In this document: one piece after another, positions 19,201-28,827 of the stretch
How positions within the stretch are numbered: position 1 is the first letter of the stretch
Layout: each line of letters opens with the position of its first letter
Assembly: GCA_029558955.1 (NCBI GenBank)
Contig: JAKQCW010000146.1
Coordinates: forward strand, 1 to 42,868
Length of the DNA stretch: 42,868 nt
Source: Chloroflexota bacterium
GTDB lineage: Bacteria; Chloroflexota; Anaerolineae; JAAEKA01
Reading direction: 5' to 3'
The notes under the pieces: model-generated
Told to the model about the DNA's origin: nothing
Databases searched by the model: none
The model's input: the letters and a program-made list of their open reading frames with translations, nothing else
Made by a program: the position numbers and the translations under genes

Positions 19201-22200
19201 ATGGATAGTCTTAACTTCGCTCCAGTAGAGCGTGCCGTACTCGCCATCGATGGCCAGACCAGAGGTGTTGATGAAGTCGATGTTCGTGAGGACGGTTTCC
19301 CGGTTGGGGCCGTCGATATCCCAGGCCTGGATCACCCAAGGACTGTTGTAGTAGTGAACACCGAAATAGACCTTGCGTCCCACCGGGTCCAGCGCCAGCC
19401 CCTGGGTTTCAGCCATGGTGAAGGCGAAGGGCTCGACGCCGCTGCCGTCCAGGTTGGCGCGCATGATACGCCGCCGGCTGTATTCCAGCCAGTAGACCTT
19501 GTGGGCCACCGGGTCGATCTGGATCGCGCGCGGCCGGACGCCCTCGCCCGAATAGGGGTCGTAGGAACTGTAGATCACGCGCGGATCGGCGCCGCTCACG
19601 TCCACCACCTGCAGTGCGCGGAAGGAATCGCTCCAATAGACATATTTGCCATGCCCCACCGGCGTCGGCGTGGCCGGCAGGCGGGTAGGGGTGAAGGTCG
19701 GCGTGGCCGTGTGGGTCGGCGTCGGCGTGGGGGTGCGGGTTGCCGTCGGCGTAACTGTGGGCGTCGGCGTGGGCGTCGGCGTGTGAGTGGGCGTCGGCGT
19801 CACACCGTTGACCTGGTTGAAGGTGTTGTTGTTGAGCGGGTTCTGGTCCTCCTGGCCGCCCCGCACGCCGGCCCGGTTCTCGATCAGCCCCAGCACGCCG
19901 GGGTTGGCCTGGACGTCGATCTGCACCACCACCGTCTCGCCCACCGCCACCTGGTCCAGATCGCAGTCGACTCGGTTGCCCGGTTGCAGCGCGCAGGGGT
20001 CGCCGCGGTTGGTGGTCACGGAGGAGAGGGTAACGCCGCTGGGCAGCGCGTCGGTCACCACCACGCTGCTGGCCATGCCCGCGCCGGTGTTTTCGATGGT
20101 CAGCGAATAGGCGATGGAGCTTTCCGGCAGGAAGATCGGCGCGCCAGCCCGCTTGCTGACCGCCAGGTCGGGGGTGTCGATGGGCGCGCTGTCCACCAGG
20201 GTAAAGACTGTGCCGTAGACCGTGCCCGGCAGAATGGTGGCGCCGTTGACCCGCCGGAGGCCAGGCGGCTGGCTGGGATAGAGCAGGCTGGCGTCGGTAG
20301 AAATGTAAACCGAGCCGCGCGGGTCAGCCGCCACAGCCAGCAGATTGGGCGTGGCTGCGTAGGAGTTGACCTGGCCGCGGTAGGTCCACTGGCTGGCGCC
20401 GCTGTTGGGGTCCCAGGCGAAGATATGGATGTAGCTGGGCCATCCGTAGCCGACCCAGCAGGTGGGGTTCCAGACGATCCAGTAGAGCTTGCCGCTGGCG
20501 GGATCGACGAACAGGTCGCGGATGGTGGTGGGCCAGCACTGCGAGTTATAACCCGCCTGCGCGCCGTCGTACCAGAAGGTGACCGCGCCCGCGTTCTGGC
20601 CGTCCAGGTCCGCGCGCCACCAGATGGTCTGATAGTAGATAGGCGGCGCGCTGGCCGTGGCCCAATACAGCTTGCCGCGCGCCGGATCGAGGGCCATACT
20701 GGTCAACGGACGGTCGGGACCTGGCGCGACCACCGTCTCCACACCCGATCCGTCCAGGTTAGCGCGGCGGATGCGGTCCGGCTCCTGCCAATAGAGCTTG
20801 CCGGCGCTGCTGTTGATCGCCAGGCTGGCCGGGCTGTTCAGGCCGCTGAGCACCGTCTGCACCCCGCTGCCGTCCAGATTGGCGCGGCGGATGGTCGCGC
20901 CGGAAAGCCAGTAGATCCGGCCGCGCGGCTCATCCAGCGCCAGCTCGCCCGTTGGGCTGCTGGCCGCGGCCGGAACCAGCACCTCCACGCCGGAGCCGTC
21001 GGTGGGGTTGGCGCGCACGATGCCGTTGGCCGTGGCCGCGTAGAGCCGATAGGTGGGCGCGCGCCGGGCCGCGCAATGGCCATAGACGTCGCAGGCGCGC
21101 ATGAAGGGGGTGGACAGGTCGATGCCCGGATTGCTGCACGTCAGGTCGATGCGGTTGAGGCGCTGCGGCTCGCCCGGCCGCGTCAGGGTGTTGTAGGTGC
21201 GGCTGATGGTGGGATCGGCGCAGGGGAACTGCAAGTTCGCCTCGCTCAGGTTCAGGTCCTCGGCGTAGCCGGTGTAGACCGTGCGCGCGGTGCTGTCGGC
21301 GCCGGTGAAGCGCACTGTCAGCGCCAGCCGCGGCGGCGTGGTGTCGATCTCGCCGCGCCACTGGTTCCAACTGATGCGCTCGCCGTTGCGGTTGGCCAGC
21401 ACGTCGCTGCCCGTCAGGTCGATCTGGTAGTTGCCCTCCAGCCCTGCCGGCGCCTGCGTGCTCCAGGTCGAGGTCAGCACGCCGGGGCCGCTGGCGGCCA
21501 CCTGCACCGGATTCCACGAACTGTAGAGACCTGCCACCTGGCCGGCGCTCAGGGCCGCAGGGAAGAGCTTCACCTCGTCCAGCAGGCCGGTGAAGCGCGT
21601 CGCTGTGGCCTGGGCCGCCTCGCCCAACAACAGGCTGCTGTCCCCCACGTAGCTGGAGGTGGTCTTGAGGCCGCTGGCCGCCAGTTTGCCGTCGATGTAG
21701 AGCCGCTGGCCCCCCGCGCCCACCACATGCGCTGCCAAGCGCCACTGGCTGTCGCCGTAGTTGACATCGGCCGAGCAGATGGTCTCCCGGCTGCCGTCAA
21801 CCACATCCACACAAAGGTTGCCGCCGCTGAGGTAAAGCTGGCGGTCGGTGTAGAAGGAGCCGCCGATCAGCGTGCGCACGCTGGAGATGCCGCAGTTGGC
21901 GCAGTCAGCTTTGAACCACTGGACCAGCGTATAGGCCCCGGCGTCGATGGTCACCGAGTTGGCGCGCACCTGCTGCCCGCCGGCGGCCGCGCCGTCGAAG
22001 CGCAGAGCCCGGCCAAAGCGCCCCACAACGCCCGCCTCCGGGCAGGAGATGGTGGTGCAGAGCGTCTCCCGGTTCTGGCCCGAATCGTCGCGGAAGAACT
22101 GCGAGCCGGGCAGGTCGTCCAGATAGAGCAGCAGTCGCGCGTCGGGGTAGACCGCGGTCACCATGTCCGGGGTGTAGGAGATCTCCGCCCCGGCGATGCC

Positions 22201-25200
22201 AGCCTGGATCGCGCCGGTCTCGGTGATCAGGCCGCCGATGGCGATGGGTTCGACGATGCGATTGGCCGCGGGCACGTCGCCCGGCGGCGCGTTGGAGGGG
22301 ATCGCGTCCACGTCCAGGCTGACGCTGGGCGGGGTGCTGTCCAACTGCACCGCGCCGGCGGCATAGGCCGCGGCCGGGGTCTCGTTGCCTGCCTGGTCCT
22401 GGGCGCGCACCTGCACCTGGTAGAGGCCGGTGGGATAGCGCTGTCCCAGATCGGGCAGAAGGTAGTCGATGGTCCAGTTGACCTGGTTGCCGCCGGCCGG
22501 GGTGAGCTGCGCCTCCTGCCAGCCGGCGCCGTCGGGGGTGATGAACACCTGCACCCGCGCCACCCCGCTGACGGCCGGCCCGCTGCCGGGGTCGGTAGCC
22601 GTCCCGCTGAGGTGAATGATCCAGCGCTGGTCGGCCCCCTTGACCGCCGCGGCGATGCCGGTGGGGATGGCGGCCGTCACCGTCGGCGCCTGCGCATCGA
22701 TGTAGAGCGTTGCTGTGGTGGGCGTTGCCTGCGTATGCCCCACCGCGTCGGCGGCGCGGATTTCGATGGTGTGCGCGCCCTCGCTGGCCGGCGTCTGCCA
22801 GGGCAGCGCCCAGGCGTAGCGGGCATTGCCGCGCGGCAGCACGCCCACCGGCTGCGCCTCCTGCCAGGGACCGCCATCGATGCGCACCTCCACCGCGGCG
22901 ATGGAGGAGGTGGGATCGCTGGCCAGGCCGCCCAGCATCACGGTGCGGCCGGCCGGCGCGAACTGCGTCGTCAGGCTGGAGGTGGGCCGGTCGTCGTCGA
23001 TGGTGAGGCTGAGCCCCTTGCTCTGGTCGAAGCCGCCGATGTTGACCGGCGGCGCGGCCGGGTAGACGGCCAGCAGGGAGCCGTCGGCGCGGCTGCTGAT
23101 GGCCGTGCTGCGCGAGGCGCTGCCGTTGGGCACGACGAAGGGGATCACCCGCGTCTGGTGGCTGCCGCGATCCAGCAACACCGGCGAGGTCGCCACTGCC
23201 CCGCCCAGCTCGGCCGGGAAGGTGCTGGCGAAGCTGCCGGAGAGGGTCAGGTTGGCCGCCGCGTCGGGAATGCCCGGCTGGCTGGCATTGGTCAGCGTGG
23301 CGGTGTAGACCAGCGAGCTGCCGTAGGTGACCACCCGGTCGGCGTCGCTGAGGGAAAGGGCGAGGCTGGCCGGGTTGGGGGTGGCCGCGCGCGGGTTGGC
23401 GCCCAGATTCTTCTCGGCATAGTCGTCCAGACCGTCGCCGTCGCTGTCGCGCAGGCGCGGGTCGGTGGTGACCAGGGTGGTCAGCCCGGCGCCGTAGGTG
23501 AACTGCCAGCCGTTGACCTCCACCGCGTCGCTCAGGCCGTCGCCATCGGTGTCCGCCCGGGTGGGGTCCGTGCCCAGCAGCGCCTCCAGGTAGTCGCTGA
23601 GGCCGTCGCCGTCGCTGTCCACCGCGGCAGGATTGCTGCCCAGGCGGATCTCCGCCGCGTCGGAGAGCCCATCGCCGTCGGCGTCGGCAGTTGTGTCGTC
23701 AGGATCCAGCCCGCCCAGGGCCGCGGCCAGCAGCCCGTCGCCGTCGTGGTCCATCTGCACGCCAAAGCGGCTGTCCCAGGCCAGGCTGACGAACTCATCC
23801 AGCGTCGCCGGGAAAACATCCAGGTAAAGGCTATCGCCCAGGAAGCTGCTGGTGTTGCCGCGCAGGGTGATATCCGAACAGACGCCGACCCAGCACTCGT
23901 AGCCCGGCATGGCGTAGCCCATGTAGAACCAGAGCGGAACCTGCTGGTCCAGTCCCTTGGCCAGGGTGAACCAGGGGCTGGCGACGGTCTGCTCGGCGTA
24001 GCCGGTGTGGAAGTTGATGGTGTTGCTGTCGGGCCAGGGACCGTACCAGATGCGGTAGCGTTTGCTGCGGAAGGACTGCACCCCCTGCCAGGCGGCGGCC
24101 ATCGAAGCGCGCGCCGGCGCGGGCGCGCTGGCGCCGGCCGCGTCCAACCTGTAGCCCACCGCGGCGGAGCGCAGGTTGTTGGCCGAGAAGAAGTGATCGT
24201 ACTTGACGATCTCGCCGCCCCCTGGAACCTCGTTGTAGAGGGTGGTGCGCACGGGCGCGGCAAAGCTGACCCGGTTGCCATGCACGAAGCCCACGTTGGG
24301 ATTGGAAAGGCTCAGCGCCAGCGCGCCCAGCTTGACCAGGTCCTGATGGCCGTTGGCGTCCTTGTGGTCGAAGTCGATGGCCGCGCCGCTGCTGTAGATC
24401 AGCCGGGCCAGCGCGCCAGTCACTGCGCCGATGATGCTGAAACACGCGCCGGGCACGCCGGCCTGGCACAGCCCCGTCAGCAGCAGGTCCACAAAGCCCA
24501 GCACAGCCGTCAAAATGAAACCCACCACGGTCAGCGACAGCGCAAACATGACGATGGCCACCACCGTGCTGGCAATGGCAAAGGCCATGGCCGTGTTGAA
24601 GGCGATCGAACCGACCTCCACGTCGCCCGACAGCGCCTGGTAGATGAAAATGCCCCAGGGAATCGCAATGCCGATCACCAGGCCAACGATGGCCGCCACC
24701 TTGGTCAGGCCGACGATCTCGGAGCTGGCGCCCAGCACCTTGCCCGCGGCCGCACCCTGCGAGACCTGCGTCGCCACAGCCACCTCCTGGATGTAGGTTC
24801 GCAGCGTCAAGAGGGGCGCAACGATGGTGGCCACGGCCGCGGCCAGCCCTAAGAAAACCGCGCCAGCCAGCTTGAGCGCGTTGTTATCCAGCGCGGACCC
24901 GATGGAAAAGAGGGTGATGCCAACGATTCCTGATACCAGAGTGGCCGCAGCGCCGACGCCGACAAAGGTCTGGAACGCGCTTTCGCCGTTGGTGATCAGG
25001 CTCAGCTTGCGACGCAGGTTTTGCAGCAGGTTGACTGTGCCCAGGTCGTCCAGCGTCTTGGTGGCGCTGTTGGTGTTCTTGAGGATGCCCAGATAGGTCT
25101 GCACCTCGCGCGGGCTGACGTAGTGAGTCAGCACCAACTGGTTGACGATCAGCAGGTTCGCCATCCTGCCAAGACCAGTCGGCAGGCTGGCCGCGTCCGC

Positions 25201-28200
25201 CAGGTCCTGGTCGCTGTGGACACGGGTCGGATCGTTGACCATGGTGTCGGCGAACTGCACTGGCCGCACCCAGCCGCGGCTCAGCGAGAGGTAATAGAGC
25301 TGCAAGATGGCCAGCTTGCCCGCGGCCACGTTGGCGTCTTCGCCCGGCTCGATCCCGGCGTAGGCTTCGTCCCACAACGCCCAGGCATCCTCCATGGGCA
25401 GGGTCTCCCATTTGCCCGCCAGGCTGTCGTAGCGGTATTTGGCCATGTTCAGCCCGGCCACCACCTGCACCGGCGCGCCGTTGTCGGCGCGAAAATCCAG
25501 GGTCAGACCGGCGCCGTTCCAGACGGCCGCCTGGCCGCTGCCCACCTGCGAAAGGTTCAGGGCGCGGAAACGTTCCTCGCGGGCAAAGAGCAGCGACGGG
25601 GTGATGGGGTTGCCGGCCGTCCAGTGACTGGTGAAGACATCGCCCAACAGTTCCTGTGTGTCCTCGCTGGCCATCTGGCCGAGGGCCTGATCGCGGTGGC
25701 TGTAGCTCTTGTTGACCACCCGCAACACGTTGGGCAGATTCCAACGCTGCACCGCGGGCACGCCGCTGTTCTGCAGACGATCGAGCCGCGCGGCCAGGGT
25801 GGGCGCGTTGACGCCGCGGCCAGCCACCGTCAGGTCGGGCTGGCCGTCGCCGTAGCAGGTCTGGTTGATGACCGTGTCGCAGTCGCGGGCCGAAAGAAAC
25901 GCGCCGTCCAGGGTCACGCTCAACGGGGTCAACACACTGTCCGGCTCCGGCGGGCTGGCCACGGTAGGATCCTCGTAGATGAGGGCGAAATCAACCCCCC
26001 GGTTCTCACGCACGTTGAGGCCGGTCAGCTTCCACTCGTCGTAATAGCTCTGCACCGGCTGAACGATGTTGGTGCTGCCATAGGCGATGCAACTGCCGCC
26101 GTCGGTCTCGACGCATTCGTCCAACAGCATCTGCACGATCCAGACCAGCCGCACCTGCTGGGCCGCGCCCCAGGAGGTCCCCGGGCGGTAGAGCATCTTG
26201 CCGTAGAAGGCCACGCGATCTTTGGTGTTGGGCTCCTGCACCAGGCTGAGCGGCACATAGACGACCTTGGGCGGATTGGGGTTGGTGTTCAGCGGGCGCA
26301 CGGCAATGCCGCCGAACTGCTCCAGCTCCTGATCGCTGGGCAGGCCGTTGTTAGCGCTGTTGACCTGGATCTCCAGCATGGGCAGGAGTTTGATGTCGCC
26401 GTTGTCGTCGGGGCTCAGCGCACAGACCGCGTTGGGGTCCTGGCCATTGGTCACCGCCCCCTGCACGCAGAGATCGAAGAAGGTCTGCGGGTCATCCGGG
26501 CCGCGCTCGGCGCGCTGCACCTGGCCGCGCGCGTCGCCGTCGGGCCAGTCCAGCACGTTGAAGGCGTACCAGAGGCGGGCCGGGTTGGTCGGTCGCAGTT
26601 GAAACTCGACGTAGGTCGGCGCGTTGGCGGTCAGCCCGTTGATGGTCAGGGCCAACGGCGCGCTGCCGCTGAAGGTGGGGCTGCCTGCCCGGAAGGGAGA
26701 GAGATCGACGTTGTTGGGCGCGCCGTCGCCGTCCAGGTCGCGATCGTGCAGATCGGGTATGCCGTCGCCGTCGCTGTCGGGACAGGAGGGCCAGTTGGCG
26801 CACTTCTGGCCGTCCAGGATGCCGTCGTCCAGCGTGCTGGCCTTCTGCGGATCGCTGTACCAGCGCTGGCTGCCGGCCATGAAGCCAACGATCTCCTGAT
26901 AGTCGCTCAGGCCGTCGCCGTCCGTGTCGGCCTTGAAGGGGTTGACGCCCAGCAGCGTCTCCTGCACATCGGTCAGGCCGTCGCCATCGCTGTCGGTCCC
27001 GTCGTCGGGCGCCGCGGCCAGCGGATCCAGCCCCAGGGCGGCCGCGTCCTCGGCCGTCAGCGGATTGGCGCCCAGCGCCAGCTCGCGCGCGTCGCTCAGG
27101 CCGTCTCCGTCGCTGTCCTGGCCGTTGTCGTTGACCAGCAGCGCCAGGCGCTGGGCGGGTTGGCCCAGGTTGGCCGCGCGTTCCTGGCTGTAGGCGGCGA
27201 CGATCTCAGCGGCGGCGCGGCTGTCCGGGCTGTCGGCCGGCGCGCGCTCCTGTCGATACTGGTCGAAACGCTGCCACTCGGCCGCCTGCACCACCGGCGC
27301 GGCCAGCAGAATCACGATCACGGCGCCGTTGATGGCGGCATAGACCGCGCGCGAACGACTGCTGCGGATCAGCAGGACAACGCAGGCCAGCGCCGCCAAC
27401 AGCGCTGCCGCGCCGGGCGCGGCGGACGCGGCCGTTGAGCCCAGGCGCGCCAGGCCGGCCGGCAGCGCGTGACTCAGAATGACGGGCGGACGCACCGCCA
27501 ACAACTGCTCCTGATCGAAGCTGAAATCGATGGTGATCTCGGCCTGGGTGCGGTAGTCAGCATCGGCAGCCGGGGGCAGGTCCAGGCGGACCTGCTGGCG
27601 CACCGGCAGCCCGCTGGGCGCGATCCATAGCTCGCCGCTGCCGGTCATCTCCACGTACTGGCTGGGCAGGTCCAACGAAAGGTTGCGCGGCAGGGCGCTG
27701 TTGCGGGCCAGCTCCTGCTGCAAGTTATCGCGCAGATAGCGGGCATAGCCCGGCCCGTCAAGCTCGAAGGTATAGCGCTCCAGCCCGGCGACCGCCGGCG
27801 GCAGGTCGGACGCGTCCAGCGCGCCCTGGTCAGCCTGGCGGATGTTTTTGGCCGCGTGCAGAAAGCTCATGAAGTCGCCGCCGGGCGCAAAGCTGCCGGT
27901 GAAGTCATCGGTCTGCTGCCACTCGCCCTCCCCTTGGCGCACGTAGGTGTGATCCGGATCGACCCGCACCTGCGCGGCCGAGGCGGGGTCCAGCACGCTG
28001 CCCCCCTGCGCCCAGAGCGCCAACTCCAGCGTCTCGGCGTGCAGGTCGGCATTGCCTTCCAGGTAGAGGCGCTGCACCTTGCTGCTGCGTCCGACGTTGC
28101 CGGCCGTGGTCAGCGGGATCAGCTCCTGCCGGATATCGCCGGTGAAGCGATAGGCGCCGGCCTCCGCCACGCCGCGCCAGGCAGCCAGCACCGCGCTGCG

Positions 28201-28455
28201 GGCCGACTGCGGGCCGGCCAGCGCCCGCGCCATCGTGCCTTGACCCAGGGTGACAACCAGCAACGCCAGGCCAAGGGCCATCAAAGCGCCAGCCAGCACC
28301 CGCCCCAAGCGTTGCCCATATGACGAAACGCTCTGGCCGGTCTCCGACCGAGCCAGCCCCGCACACCCTGTGCTCTGGCCGGTCTCCGACCGAGCCAGCC
28401 GTGCGGATTTCATTGACCATTGCATCAATCCAGCAAAAAAGATACGTTTCTTCAT
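10219..28455 (-). CDS. Giant modular secreted/surface protein (about 6,078 residues)
   Basis: One uninterrupted frame of 18.2 kb. Modules in order: hydrophobic leader (about 53-71); a soluble domain (82-330); a membrane hairpin (345-388); thrombospondin-3-like DxDGDGLSD calcium repeats (445-590); a long unassigned part with a polytopic block (1156-1346); a second calcium-repeat cluster (1566-1687); Ig-like segments; a LamG-like domain (2102-2316); a YWTD-type propeller; a DUF11 domain; three linker-propeller units (2884-3864); a CSLREA/beta-helix part (3911-4371); three SdrD-like B repeats (4458-4904); many Ig-like and cadherin-like segments; and a dockerin-like end (6009-6078). Seven Thr-Pro linkers separate modules. 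This is a cell-surface architecture; binding partners are unknown. The start is uncertain: MKKRIFF at 28455 lacks a strong ribosome site, and the Met at about 59, just before the leader core, is an alternative. The frame keeps good codon use throughout. Confidence 0.9.
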   Translation of the reverse strand: MKKRIFFAGLMQWSMKSARLARSETGQSTGCAGLARSETGQSVSSYGQRLGRVLAGALMALGLALLVVTLGQGTMARALAGPQSARSAVLAAWRGVAEAGAYRFTGDIRQELIPLTTAGNVGRSSKVQRLYLEGNADLHAETLELALWAQGGSVLDPASAAQVRVDPDHTYVRQGEGEWQQTDDFTGSFAPGGDFMSFLHAAKNIRQADQGALDASDLPPAVAGLERYTFELDGPGYARYLRDNLQQELARNSALPRNLSLDLPSQYVEMTGSGELWIAPSGLPVRQQVRLDLPPAADADYRTQAEITIDFSFDQEQLLAVRPPVILSHALPAGLARLGSTAASAAPGAAALLAALACVVLLIRSSRSRAVYAAINGAVIVILLAAPVVQAAEWQRFDQYRQERAPADSPDSRAAAEIVAAYSQERAANLGQPAQRLALLVNDNGQDSDGDGLSDARELALGANPLTAEDAAALGLDPLAAAPDDGTDSDGDGLTDVQETLLGVNPFKADTDGDGLSDYQEIVGFMAGSQRWYSDPQKASTLDDGILDGQKCANWPSCPDSDGDGIPDLHDRDLDGDGAPNNVDLSPFRAGSPTFSGSAPLALTINGLTANAPTYVEFQLRPTNPARLWYAFNVLDWPDGDARGQVQRAERGPDDPQTFFDLCVQGAVTNGQDPNAVCALSPDDNGDIKLLPMLEIQVNSANNGLPSDQELEQFGGIAVRPLNTNPNPPKVVYVPLSLVQEPNTKDRVAFYGKMLYRPGTSWGAAQQVRLVWIVQMLLDECVETDGGSCIAYGSTNIVQPVQSYYDEWKLTGLNVRENRGVDFALIYEDPTVASPPEPDSVLTPLSVTLDGAFLSARDCDTVINQTCYGDGQPDLTVAGRGVNAPTLAARLDRLQNSGVPAVQRWNLPNVLRVVNKSYSHRDQALGQMASEDTQELLGDVFTSHWTAGNPITPSLLFAREERFRALNLSQVGSGQAAVWNGAGLTLDFRADNGAPVQVVAGLNMAKYRYDSLAGKWETLPMEDAWALWDEAYAGIEPGEDANVAAGKLAILQLYYLSLSRGWVRPVQFADTMVNDPTRVHSDQDLADAASLPTGLGRMANLLIVNQLVLTHYVSPREVQTYLGILKNTNSATKTLDDLGTVNLLQNLRRKLSLITNGESAFQTFVGVGAAATLVSGIVGITLFSIGSALDNNALKLAGAVFLGLAAAVATIVAPLLTLRTYIQEVAVATQVSQGAAAGKVLGASSEIVGLTKVAAIVGLVIGIAIPWGIFIYQALSGDVEVGSIAFNTAMAFAIASTVVAIVMFALSLTVVGFILTAVLGFVDLLLTGLCQAGVPGACFSIIGAVTGALARLIYSSGAAIDFDHKDANGHQDLVKLGALALSLSNPNVGFVHGNRVSFAAPVRTTLYNEVPGGGEIVKYDHFFSANNLRSAAVGYRLDAAGASAPAPARASMAAAWQGVQSFRSKRYRIWYGPWPDSNTINFHTGYAEQTVASPWFTLAKGLDQQVPLWFYMGYAMPGYECWVGVCSDITLRGNTSSFLGDSLYLDVFPATLDEFVSLAWDSRFGVQMDHDGDGLLAAALGGLDPDDTTADADGDGLSDAAEIRLGSNPAAVDSDGDGLSDYLEALLGTDPTRADTDGDGLSDAVEVNGWQFTYGAGLTTLVTTDPRLRDSDGDGLDDYAEKNLGANPRAATPNPASLALSLSDADRVVTYGSSLVYTATLTNASQPGIPDAAANLTLSGSFASTFPAELGGAVATSPVLLDRGSHQTRVIPFVVPNGSASRSTAISSRADGSLLAVYPAAPPVNIGGFDQSKGLSLTIDDDRPTSSLTTQFAPAGRTVMLGGLASDPTSSIAAVEVRIDGGPWQEAQPVGVLPRGNARYAWALPWQTPASEGAHTIEIRAADAVGHTQATPTTATLYIDAQAPTVTAAIPTGIAAAVKGADQRWIIHLSGTATDPGSGPAVSGVARVQVFITPDGAGWQEAQLTPAGGNQVNWTIDYLLPDLGQRYPTGLYQVQVRAQDQAGNETPAAAYAAGAVQLDSTPPSVSLDVDAIPSNAPPGDVPAANRIVEPIAIGGLITETGAIQAGIAGAEISYTPDMVTAVYPDARLLLYLDDLPGSQFFRDDSGQNRETLCTTISCPEAGVVGRFGRALRFDGAAAGGQQVRANSVTIDAGAYTLVQWFKADCANCGISSVRTLIGGSFYTDRQLYLSGGNLCVDVVDGSRETICSADVNYGDSQWRLAAHVVGAGGQRLYIDGKLAASGLKTTSSYVGDSSLLLGEAAQATATRFTGLLDEVKLFPAALSAGQVAGLYSSWNPVQVAASGPGVLTSTWSTQAPAGLEGNYQIDLTGSDVLANRNGERISWNQWRGEIDTTPPRLALTVRFTGADSTARTVYTGYAEDLNLSEANLQFPCADPTISRTYNTLTRPGEPQRLNRIDLTCSNPGIDLSTPFMRACDVYGHCAARRAPTYRLYAATANGIVRANPTDGSGVEVLVPAAASSPTGELALDEPRGRIYWLSGATIRRANLDGSGVQTVLSGLNSPASLAINSSAGKLYWQEPDRIRRANLDGSGVETVVAPGPDRPLTSMALDPARGKLYWATASAPPIYYQTIWWRADLDGQNAGAVTFWYDGAQAGYNSQCWPTTIRDLFVDPASGKLYWIVWNPTCWVGYGWPSYIHIFAWDPNSGASQWTYRGQVNSYAATPNLLAVAADPRGSVYISTDASLLYPSQPPGLRRVNGATILPGTVYGTVFTLVDSAPIDTPDLAVSKRAGAPIFLPESSIAYSLTIENTGAGMASSVVVTDALPSGVTLSSVTTNRGDPCALQPGNRVDCDLDQVAVGETVVVQIDVQANPGVLGLIENRAGVRGGQEDQNPLNNNTFNQVNGVTPTPTHTPTPTPTPTVTPTATRTPTPTPTHTATPTFTPTRLPATPTPVGHGKYVYWSDSFRALQVVDVSGADPRVIYSSYDPYSGEGVRPRAIQIDPVAHKVYWLEYSRRRIMRANLDGSGVEPFAFTMAETQGLALDPVGRKVYFGVHYYNSPWVIQAWDIDGPNRETVLTNIDFINTSGLAIDGEYGTLYWSEVKTIHRAKLDGSGRQLIYTGAASSSIDGIFVDGPTNKIYWSEGAQIKRADLDGQNVETIATAAERASGLAVDVAGGRVYWTANQTGVRQADLPPAGSNVQLLAADSIWVGADAAVAYLTPTPTPTNTSTSTPTNTPTHTATATATATATPTATNTATATNTPTPTDTPTPTNTPTATATRVPATPTPDARAKLIYWSDGFLFVKSAYEDGSDVRHRYSDPWADPAGVAVNPLTDQIYWVEAYYNRSYGRLMRMNLDGSDVTVLRNDLFNPADLVVDAVNGQLYWFDSFWNGAWWGGSVRRANLDGSDPVTLLPNLSSNLGALALDPERGKLYYSEGGAIRRVNLDGSDREDLVTGLGDAILGLELDPYAEKVYWSQRTARVIRRADLDGQNMQTLVSRSADISGLHVDVAGGKMVWTEFGSSVFSANLDGSNIETFATDYTVLNSHPALVYGPLPTATPTATDTPTLTPTPTDTPTATPTFTATPTATPTATATNTPTRSDPTATPSGGVYHKSLFWSRAGTGQIMAARLLGAFPWLDPAAGAQLADAFNNSQAGGVAVDSANQRIYWAERNNGRIMRADLDGSNQTLVVGSLDLPGALAFDSMTNTLFWKAGIFIQSYDLDTATLTTLPYYGDGSGGLAVDAERGQLYWGANNTIYRGSVPSPSAAQAVLTVAAGLVNGIYIDGPNEWIYWTESGSHDIRRADLNGLNQNVVTISSGAPPSFICTDPGQPFALTVDTAGGKVYWLQACGLWQADLAPGSPSENIAGVGGGGPIGSGVGLVLGYPLIPPTPTPTHTPTETATPTVTPTPTATATPTVTPTPTVTNTPIVGPLVVNTNADHDDGVCDGSDCTLREAIGAANGGPGLDTVVFAPAVTGSITLLLGQLDITDALDIVGPGASALTIHGNNASRVFQVAYDVPVQIGGLTVAGGLASETSGAGILSEGALTLRDLTVRDNTLQLSNSYYDGGAGIAAWSGTLILEHVTVSHNTIAVQPAARGLGAGVYGSGAVNLQISGSAIFSNTITGGGGNEGGGLRAWQNSLTLENSSIYSNTVENGAGGGVYVFSYANRPVSIANSVIYGNSAGYDGGGLVVSGGGESELPIFIDNVTLSGNTAGDNGGGLFVQSGETTINNLTITGNTADGNDDDYGAGGGFFAYSGQTTLRNSLVADNLDLSDAAPDCARFDEFVPVISGGYNLISRADGCDWNAATGDQVGSIAAPIDPLLGLLSDNGGDTLTHALLLGSPAIDAGNPAAPGSGGDACQAVDQRGLARPLDGDGNGSALCDSGAFEHPQVATPTPPPAPTDTPTATATPTETATSTFTPTNTWTPTPTVTPTASPSATPTATPTATDTPTPTPTPGDTPTPTPTASPTPTATLLPPAVIGDRAWHDLNADGIQDAGEPGLAGVAVLLFTADGALAGSALTDANGAYTFSVQPGDYLLNFGAPPGYLFSPQNQGGDPELDSDPDAGSGVTALVTLGAGQTDLSWDAGFTLAPTPTPTATAFPTPTATATQTATPTATPLSGATATPTATATATPTATETATATPTASATATATPTATPLPAIIGDRVWEDLNANGIQDAGELGMAAVMVALLDSAGQDVALTVTDALGFYSFSAPPGIYRVGFVTPDGYIFSPPNQGSDPLLDSDADPATGLSALFTVAAGQEDLSWDAGLVTQPTPTPTATASPTATPTATPTATPEPAAQVGGMVWDDLNDDGVRQDHEPGLGLLAITLYDGLGAEITSTLTISPTGLYTLTAAPGSYALGFDLVPGFLFSLQNQGDNAELDSDADPISGRTVAFALLGGQVDRSWSAGMRPDFAAPPSAPPGTPIDFTPSLVDSLILTPTNGALLPTLDAVTVQGAASASDFLKQVTVTVNGAPAQLFNWPDGATSDAAWIWQWTPPAAGVYVLDALAEAWDGSIQSDSAPITLTVSTAPPAIAIDAAIFNEADEIAANQVRLEGPASAASTAAVAVETDSGAGFVPALFDGSRWSLDWLPQNGADGQSYTVTARITDAAGQIATDIQVVTVDLIPPSPFTPTLSVLVGGGPATPIVPGQTISATNPTLAVAWSESFDGAGLDEYLVSWTHTITPNLGAAVSVPPAGPRRHEFLPDEAQIYYAHVVARDVNGNQRLATVGPVYVDAPTTPDLIDDLGYRAWMASGASLISVDAELRLNDSAAALQTLHTSWNGDALRLVWSGASWALNGDLFIYLDTAAGGAAGLYDPFAAGGAIAFPAGFAPDYLIWVQDDTLATLLEWNGSAWTAPQNLPAPNFRRDALQTDLLLPFARLNLTPASSLKLLAVATEEGALSLWAAAPNKNPLNSPRVISPVAQGRDLRTFRLTQFVAFPSLGAGVLPNGQRAAASDLHFDIVSAPGGYGAGYLADDLLDLLTPGASLDADLDGQPDQPLPAAGNPLPVGDGEAVSYTVRYANSGSATAKDVQLTVSTRGALRLTDGSSSRIIQLGDVAAGVTVTVQVDALVNVSLNGQSAELNVAVADGLHGRDFDWLWVLHPVDSQPPIDVVIDAPTDYARPGVNFILGRVADASGATEIEIEITALPTQATTTLTCLDPTPEDGAWTCLWEPGDLAGLTGFDLRARASDRHGNTSAWSPVHSLLVDTTSPTVTLDPLVDGYLADGYINAAERLWNGQAHDDQRVDQVAVCLGAGYATGCGRASTSLPAATVDWQHDFSALLTGDGVTETVSLHGFDGAGNRSLNPLTRTFIVDTVPPALTADQPLGESQPAAPDQTPQFSGTVSDGGGVARMDGLVELPDGTVRVEPVSFAGGLWRFVPTLDQLGDYVIRVTAVDRAGNVASIGDFRLTVTNRPPQALPDGYATLANQVLAIAAPGVLANDSDLDGDGLSVVAFDHPSTLGAGVVIAPDGGLSYDPTLSAVLATLPVNHSLVDTFGYTVQDDFGNTANTLVSVVVSGVVPPAACAFADVNEDQQVDIVDIGLVTARWGLVAGDPGWDPRYDVVINGVIDVADLTAVAGCWGAVWDAEES
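10222..10430 (-). other. Dockerin-like C-terminal module of the giant protein
   Basis: Residues 6009-6078 hold two calcium-loop-helix units of type I dockerin style: [20 protein letters not shown] and [21 protein letters not shown]. The first loop keeps D/N/D/D at ligand positions; the second has lost some (DVVING instead of DLNGDG). In cellulosomes dockerins bind cohesins; in Chloroflexota they often end large secreted proteins with no known cohesin. No cohesin is visible in the window. Confidence 0.75.
10440..13740 (-). other. Ig-like and cadherin-like segment of the giant protein
   Basis: Residues about 4906-6005 are a run of beta-sandwich-type segments. Recurrent signs are [21 protein letters not shown] and VDTVPPALT, which open bacterial Ig-like repeats, and [15 protein letters not shown] with [16 protein letters not shown], which is typical of cadherin-like/VCBS-type repeats. 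Around residues 5160-5420 a less repetitive part ([16 protein letters not shown]) may be a separate carbohydrate- or substrate-binding domain. Boundaries are approximate. Confidence 0.65.
14115..14195 (-). repeat. Thr-Pro linker 7
   Basis: Residues about 4754-4781, alternating T/P/A, between the second and third SdrD-like repeats. It is the shortest of the seven. Confidence 0.9.
14525..14740 (-). repeat. Thr-Pro/Thr-Ala linker 6
   Basis: Residues about 4573-4644, richer in TAT/TATP words than the other linkers, between the first and second SdrD-like repeats. The DNA is a run of near-hexameric GTGGCG/GTCGGC words on the plus strand. Confidence 0.9.
15085..15345 (-). repeat. Thr-Pro linker 5
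   Basis: Residues about 4371-4457, the longest linker. It joins the beta-helix part to the SdrD-like repeats and includes aromatic and acidic interruptions (NTWTP, TETAT, GDTP). Confidence 0.9.
15345..16722 (-). other. CSLREA motif and parallel beta-helix part of the giant protein
   Basis: Residues about 3911-4371. It opens with [27 protein letters not shown] in pieces matching the CSLREA motif (C-x-L-R-E-A, here CTLREA). It then runs through repeated strands such as [41 protein letters not shown] and [16 protein letters not shown]. This is the polymorphic-outer-membrane/right-handed beta-helix pattern. It ends with [12 protein letters not shown] and [16 protein letters not shown], the usual close of such modules. 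Typical role in relatives: extracellular adhesion or polysaccharide contact. Confidence 0.85.
16735..16855 (-). repeat. Thr-Pro linker 4
   Basis: Residues about 3868-3908, between the last propeller and the CSLREA part. The word VTPTPT occurs three times. Confidence 0.9.
16865..17690 (-). other. Fourth YWTD-type propeller of the giant protein
   Basis: Residues about 3589-3864. It opens with [16 protein letters not shown] and repeats words such as [35 protein letters not shown] and [21 protein letters not shown]. These are low-density-lipoprotein-receptor class B style blades with Y-W-[TSA]-[DE] and R-A-[DN]-L-[DN]-G. It is the most diverged of the set. Confidence 0.8.
17695..17860 (-). repeat. 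Thr-Pro linker 3
   Basis: Residues about 3533-3588. It ends [10 protein letters not shown] rather than with the PATPTP found at the end of linkers 1 and 2. Confidence 0.9.
17870..18650 (-). other. Third YWTD-type propeller of the giant protein
   Basis: Residues about 3269-3529. It opens with [15 protein letters not shown] and contains [69 protein letters not shown] and [11 protein letters not shown]. It aligns by eye with the second propeller over its whole length, which points to duplication. Confidence 0.85.
18650..18870 (-). repeat. Thr-Pro/Thr-Asn linker 2
   Basis: Residues about 3196-3269, with many TNT and TAT words, ending RVPATPTPD. Its end matches that of linker 1 (RLPATPTPV). Confidence 0.9.
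18880..19655 (-). other. Second YWTD-type propeller of the giant protein
   Basis: Residues about 2934-3192. It opens with [17 protein letters not shown] and contains [60 protein letters not shown] and [17 protein letters not shown]. Blade spacing is about 40-45 residues, as expected for a six-bladed YWTD propeller. Confidence 0.85.
19660..19805 (-). repeat. Thr-Pro linker 1
   Basis: Residues about 2884-2932, directly after the DUF11 domain. It is dominated by TPTPT and THT words. Confidence 0.9.
19810..20180 (-). other. DUF11-type beta domain of the giant protein
   Basis: Residues about 2760-2882. [50 protein letters not shown] and the late [17 protein letters not shown] are the ordered landmarks of DUF11 (conserved repeat domain) modules of bacterial and archaeal surface proteins. 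Confidence 0.85.
20190..21050 (-). other. First YWTD-type propeller of the giant protein
   Basis: Residues about 2469-2755. Blades include [38 protein letters not shown] and [16 protein letters not shown]. The second half is degenerate, with longer insertions and four Trp/Cys-rich loops. Unlike the later three it is not preceded by a Thr-Pro linker. Confidence 0.8.
21510..22150 (-). other. LamG/concanavalin-like domain of the giant protein
   Basis: Residues about 2102-2316. [60 protein letters not shown] and [18 protein letters not shown] follow the LamG-like jelly-roll order found in secreted carbohydrate-binding proteins. Four cysteines in the first half may form disulfides. Confidence 0.85.
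23395..23760 (-). other. Second thrombospondin-3-like calcium-repeat cluster
   Basis: Residues about 1566-1687 contain five DxDGDGL loops ([59 protein letters not shown]), joined by LGSNP/LGTDP turns. Such loops stiffen with calcium, so this part probably folds only outside the cell. Confidence 0.9.
24418..24990 (-). other. Polytopic hydrophobic block inside the giant protein
   Basis: Residues about 1156-1346 hold five to six membrane-length segments. Examples start at [80 protein letters not shown] and [18 protein letters not shown]. It is flanked on both sides by modules of extracellular type. No family was recognised. Confidence 0.8.
26690..27130 (-). other. First thrombospondin-3-like calcium-repeat cluster
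   Basis: Residues about 443-589: [50 protein letters not shown] and then [19 protein letters not shown]. The [13 protein letters not shown] turns between loops are the usual bacterial form. They come directly after the membrane hairpin. Confidence 0.9.
27280..28310 (-). other. N-terminal leader, soluble domain and membrane hairpin of the giant protein
   Basis: A hydrophobic helix (residues about 53-71) ending in TMARALAG resembles a long signal peptide or signal anchor. Residues 82-330 form a domain with [25 protein letters not shown] strands and [17 protein letters not shown], resembling LolA/LppX-like lipoprotein folds. Two hydrophobic helices at about 345-361 and 370-388 follow, separated by basic RSSRSRA, which would face the cytoplasm. 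Confidence 0.6.
28330..28400. repeat. Two 29-bp palindromic repeats inside the 5' end of the giant gene
   Basis: Identical 29-base copies at 28330-28358 and 28372-28400, 42 bases apart, each with the imperfect palindrome CTGGCCGGTC-TCC-GACCGAGCCAG. In frame they encode LARSETGQS twice (residues 20-28 and 34-42). They look like a REP-type element that is either translated or lies upstream of the true start. Confidence 0.85.
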
Positions 28456-28479
28456 AATTCAATCCGTAACAGTCTGAAC

Positions 28480-28695
28480 TCAGTCGTCTCGGCGCAAATC
28501 AGACACATCACTGGCCACCGTCTGATCGTGCAAAAAGTGGAAGAGACTCTCAAGGCTGGCAAAGAACACCGTCTCGCCGCTCTGGGTGTGCTGGGCCGAG
28601 GCGCTCCAGAGCACGTCGGGGCTGCTGCGCCAGAGACGAATCAGATAGGCCTGGTAGTTCTGCGATTTGGTCGCCTGATCGGATGTAAAAATCAT
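28480..28695 (-). CDS. Small 71-residue protein upstream of the giant gene
   Basis: MIFTSDQATKSQNYQAYLIR opens the protein, followed by LWRSSPDVLWSASAQHTQSG and ETVFFASLESLFHFLHDQ. It is soluble, with a compact beta-strand then helix feel and no signal. I recall similar short proteins with [YL]LVRLWR, SGE and FASLE-LF-FL words scattered through Chloroflexota genomes, with no assigned function. AGG eleven bases before the ATG is a weak ribosome site. The stop lies 24 bases before the start of the giant gene, so the two are likely cotranscribed. It is read divergently from the BTAD regulator. A small regulatory or chaperone-like role is possible but unproven. Confidence 0.65.
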   Translation of the reverse strand: MIFTSDQATKSQNYQAYLIRLWRSSPDVLWSASAQHTQSGETVFFASLESLFHFLHDQTVASDVSDLRRDD

Positions 28696-28785
28696 GGTCT
28701 TTACCTGTTGAAAAATGTTGCGAAAAGCATCCTAGCACAGCGCCGTTTCCAATTCGTTGCCAGACACATTTCAAGCCGTTGCTGC

Positions 28786-28814
28786 TTGTGATTTTCGGCC
28801 TGTCGCTCTATAAT
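28786..28814 (+). promoter_or_regulatory. Promoter of the BTAD regulator, nearly leaderless
   Basis: TTGTGA (28786-28791), 17 bases, then a consensus TATAAT (28809-28814). The start point would be near 28821, about seven bases before the ATG at 28828, and no Shine-Dalgarno is present. A possible minus-strand -10 (TAGGAT, 28729-28734) for the small/giant genes lies in the same 132-base gap, but no convincing -35 box partners it. Confidence 0.55.
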
Positions 28815-28827
28815 CTCCCTTCCAACC

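Noticed and set aside
18802..24852. A 2,016-codon open frame on the plus strand, and others at 15346-18603 and 10522-13890
   Set aside because: They lie antisense to the giant gene. Their products are Gly/Arg/Val/Ala-rich without any domain, and they arise from the GC-rich codon use and the GTNGGC linkers. The minus frame has clear domains throughout.
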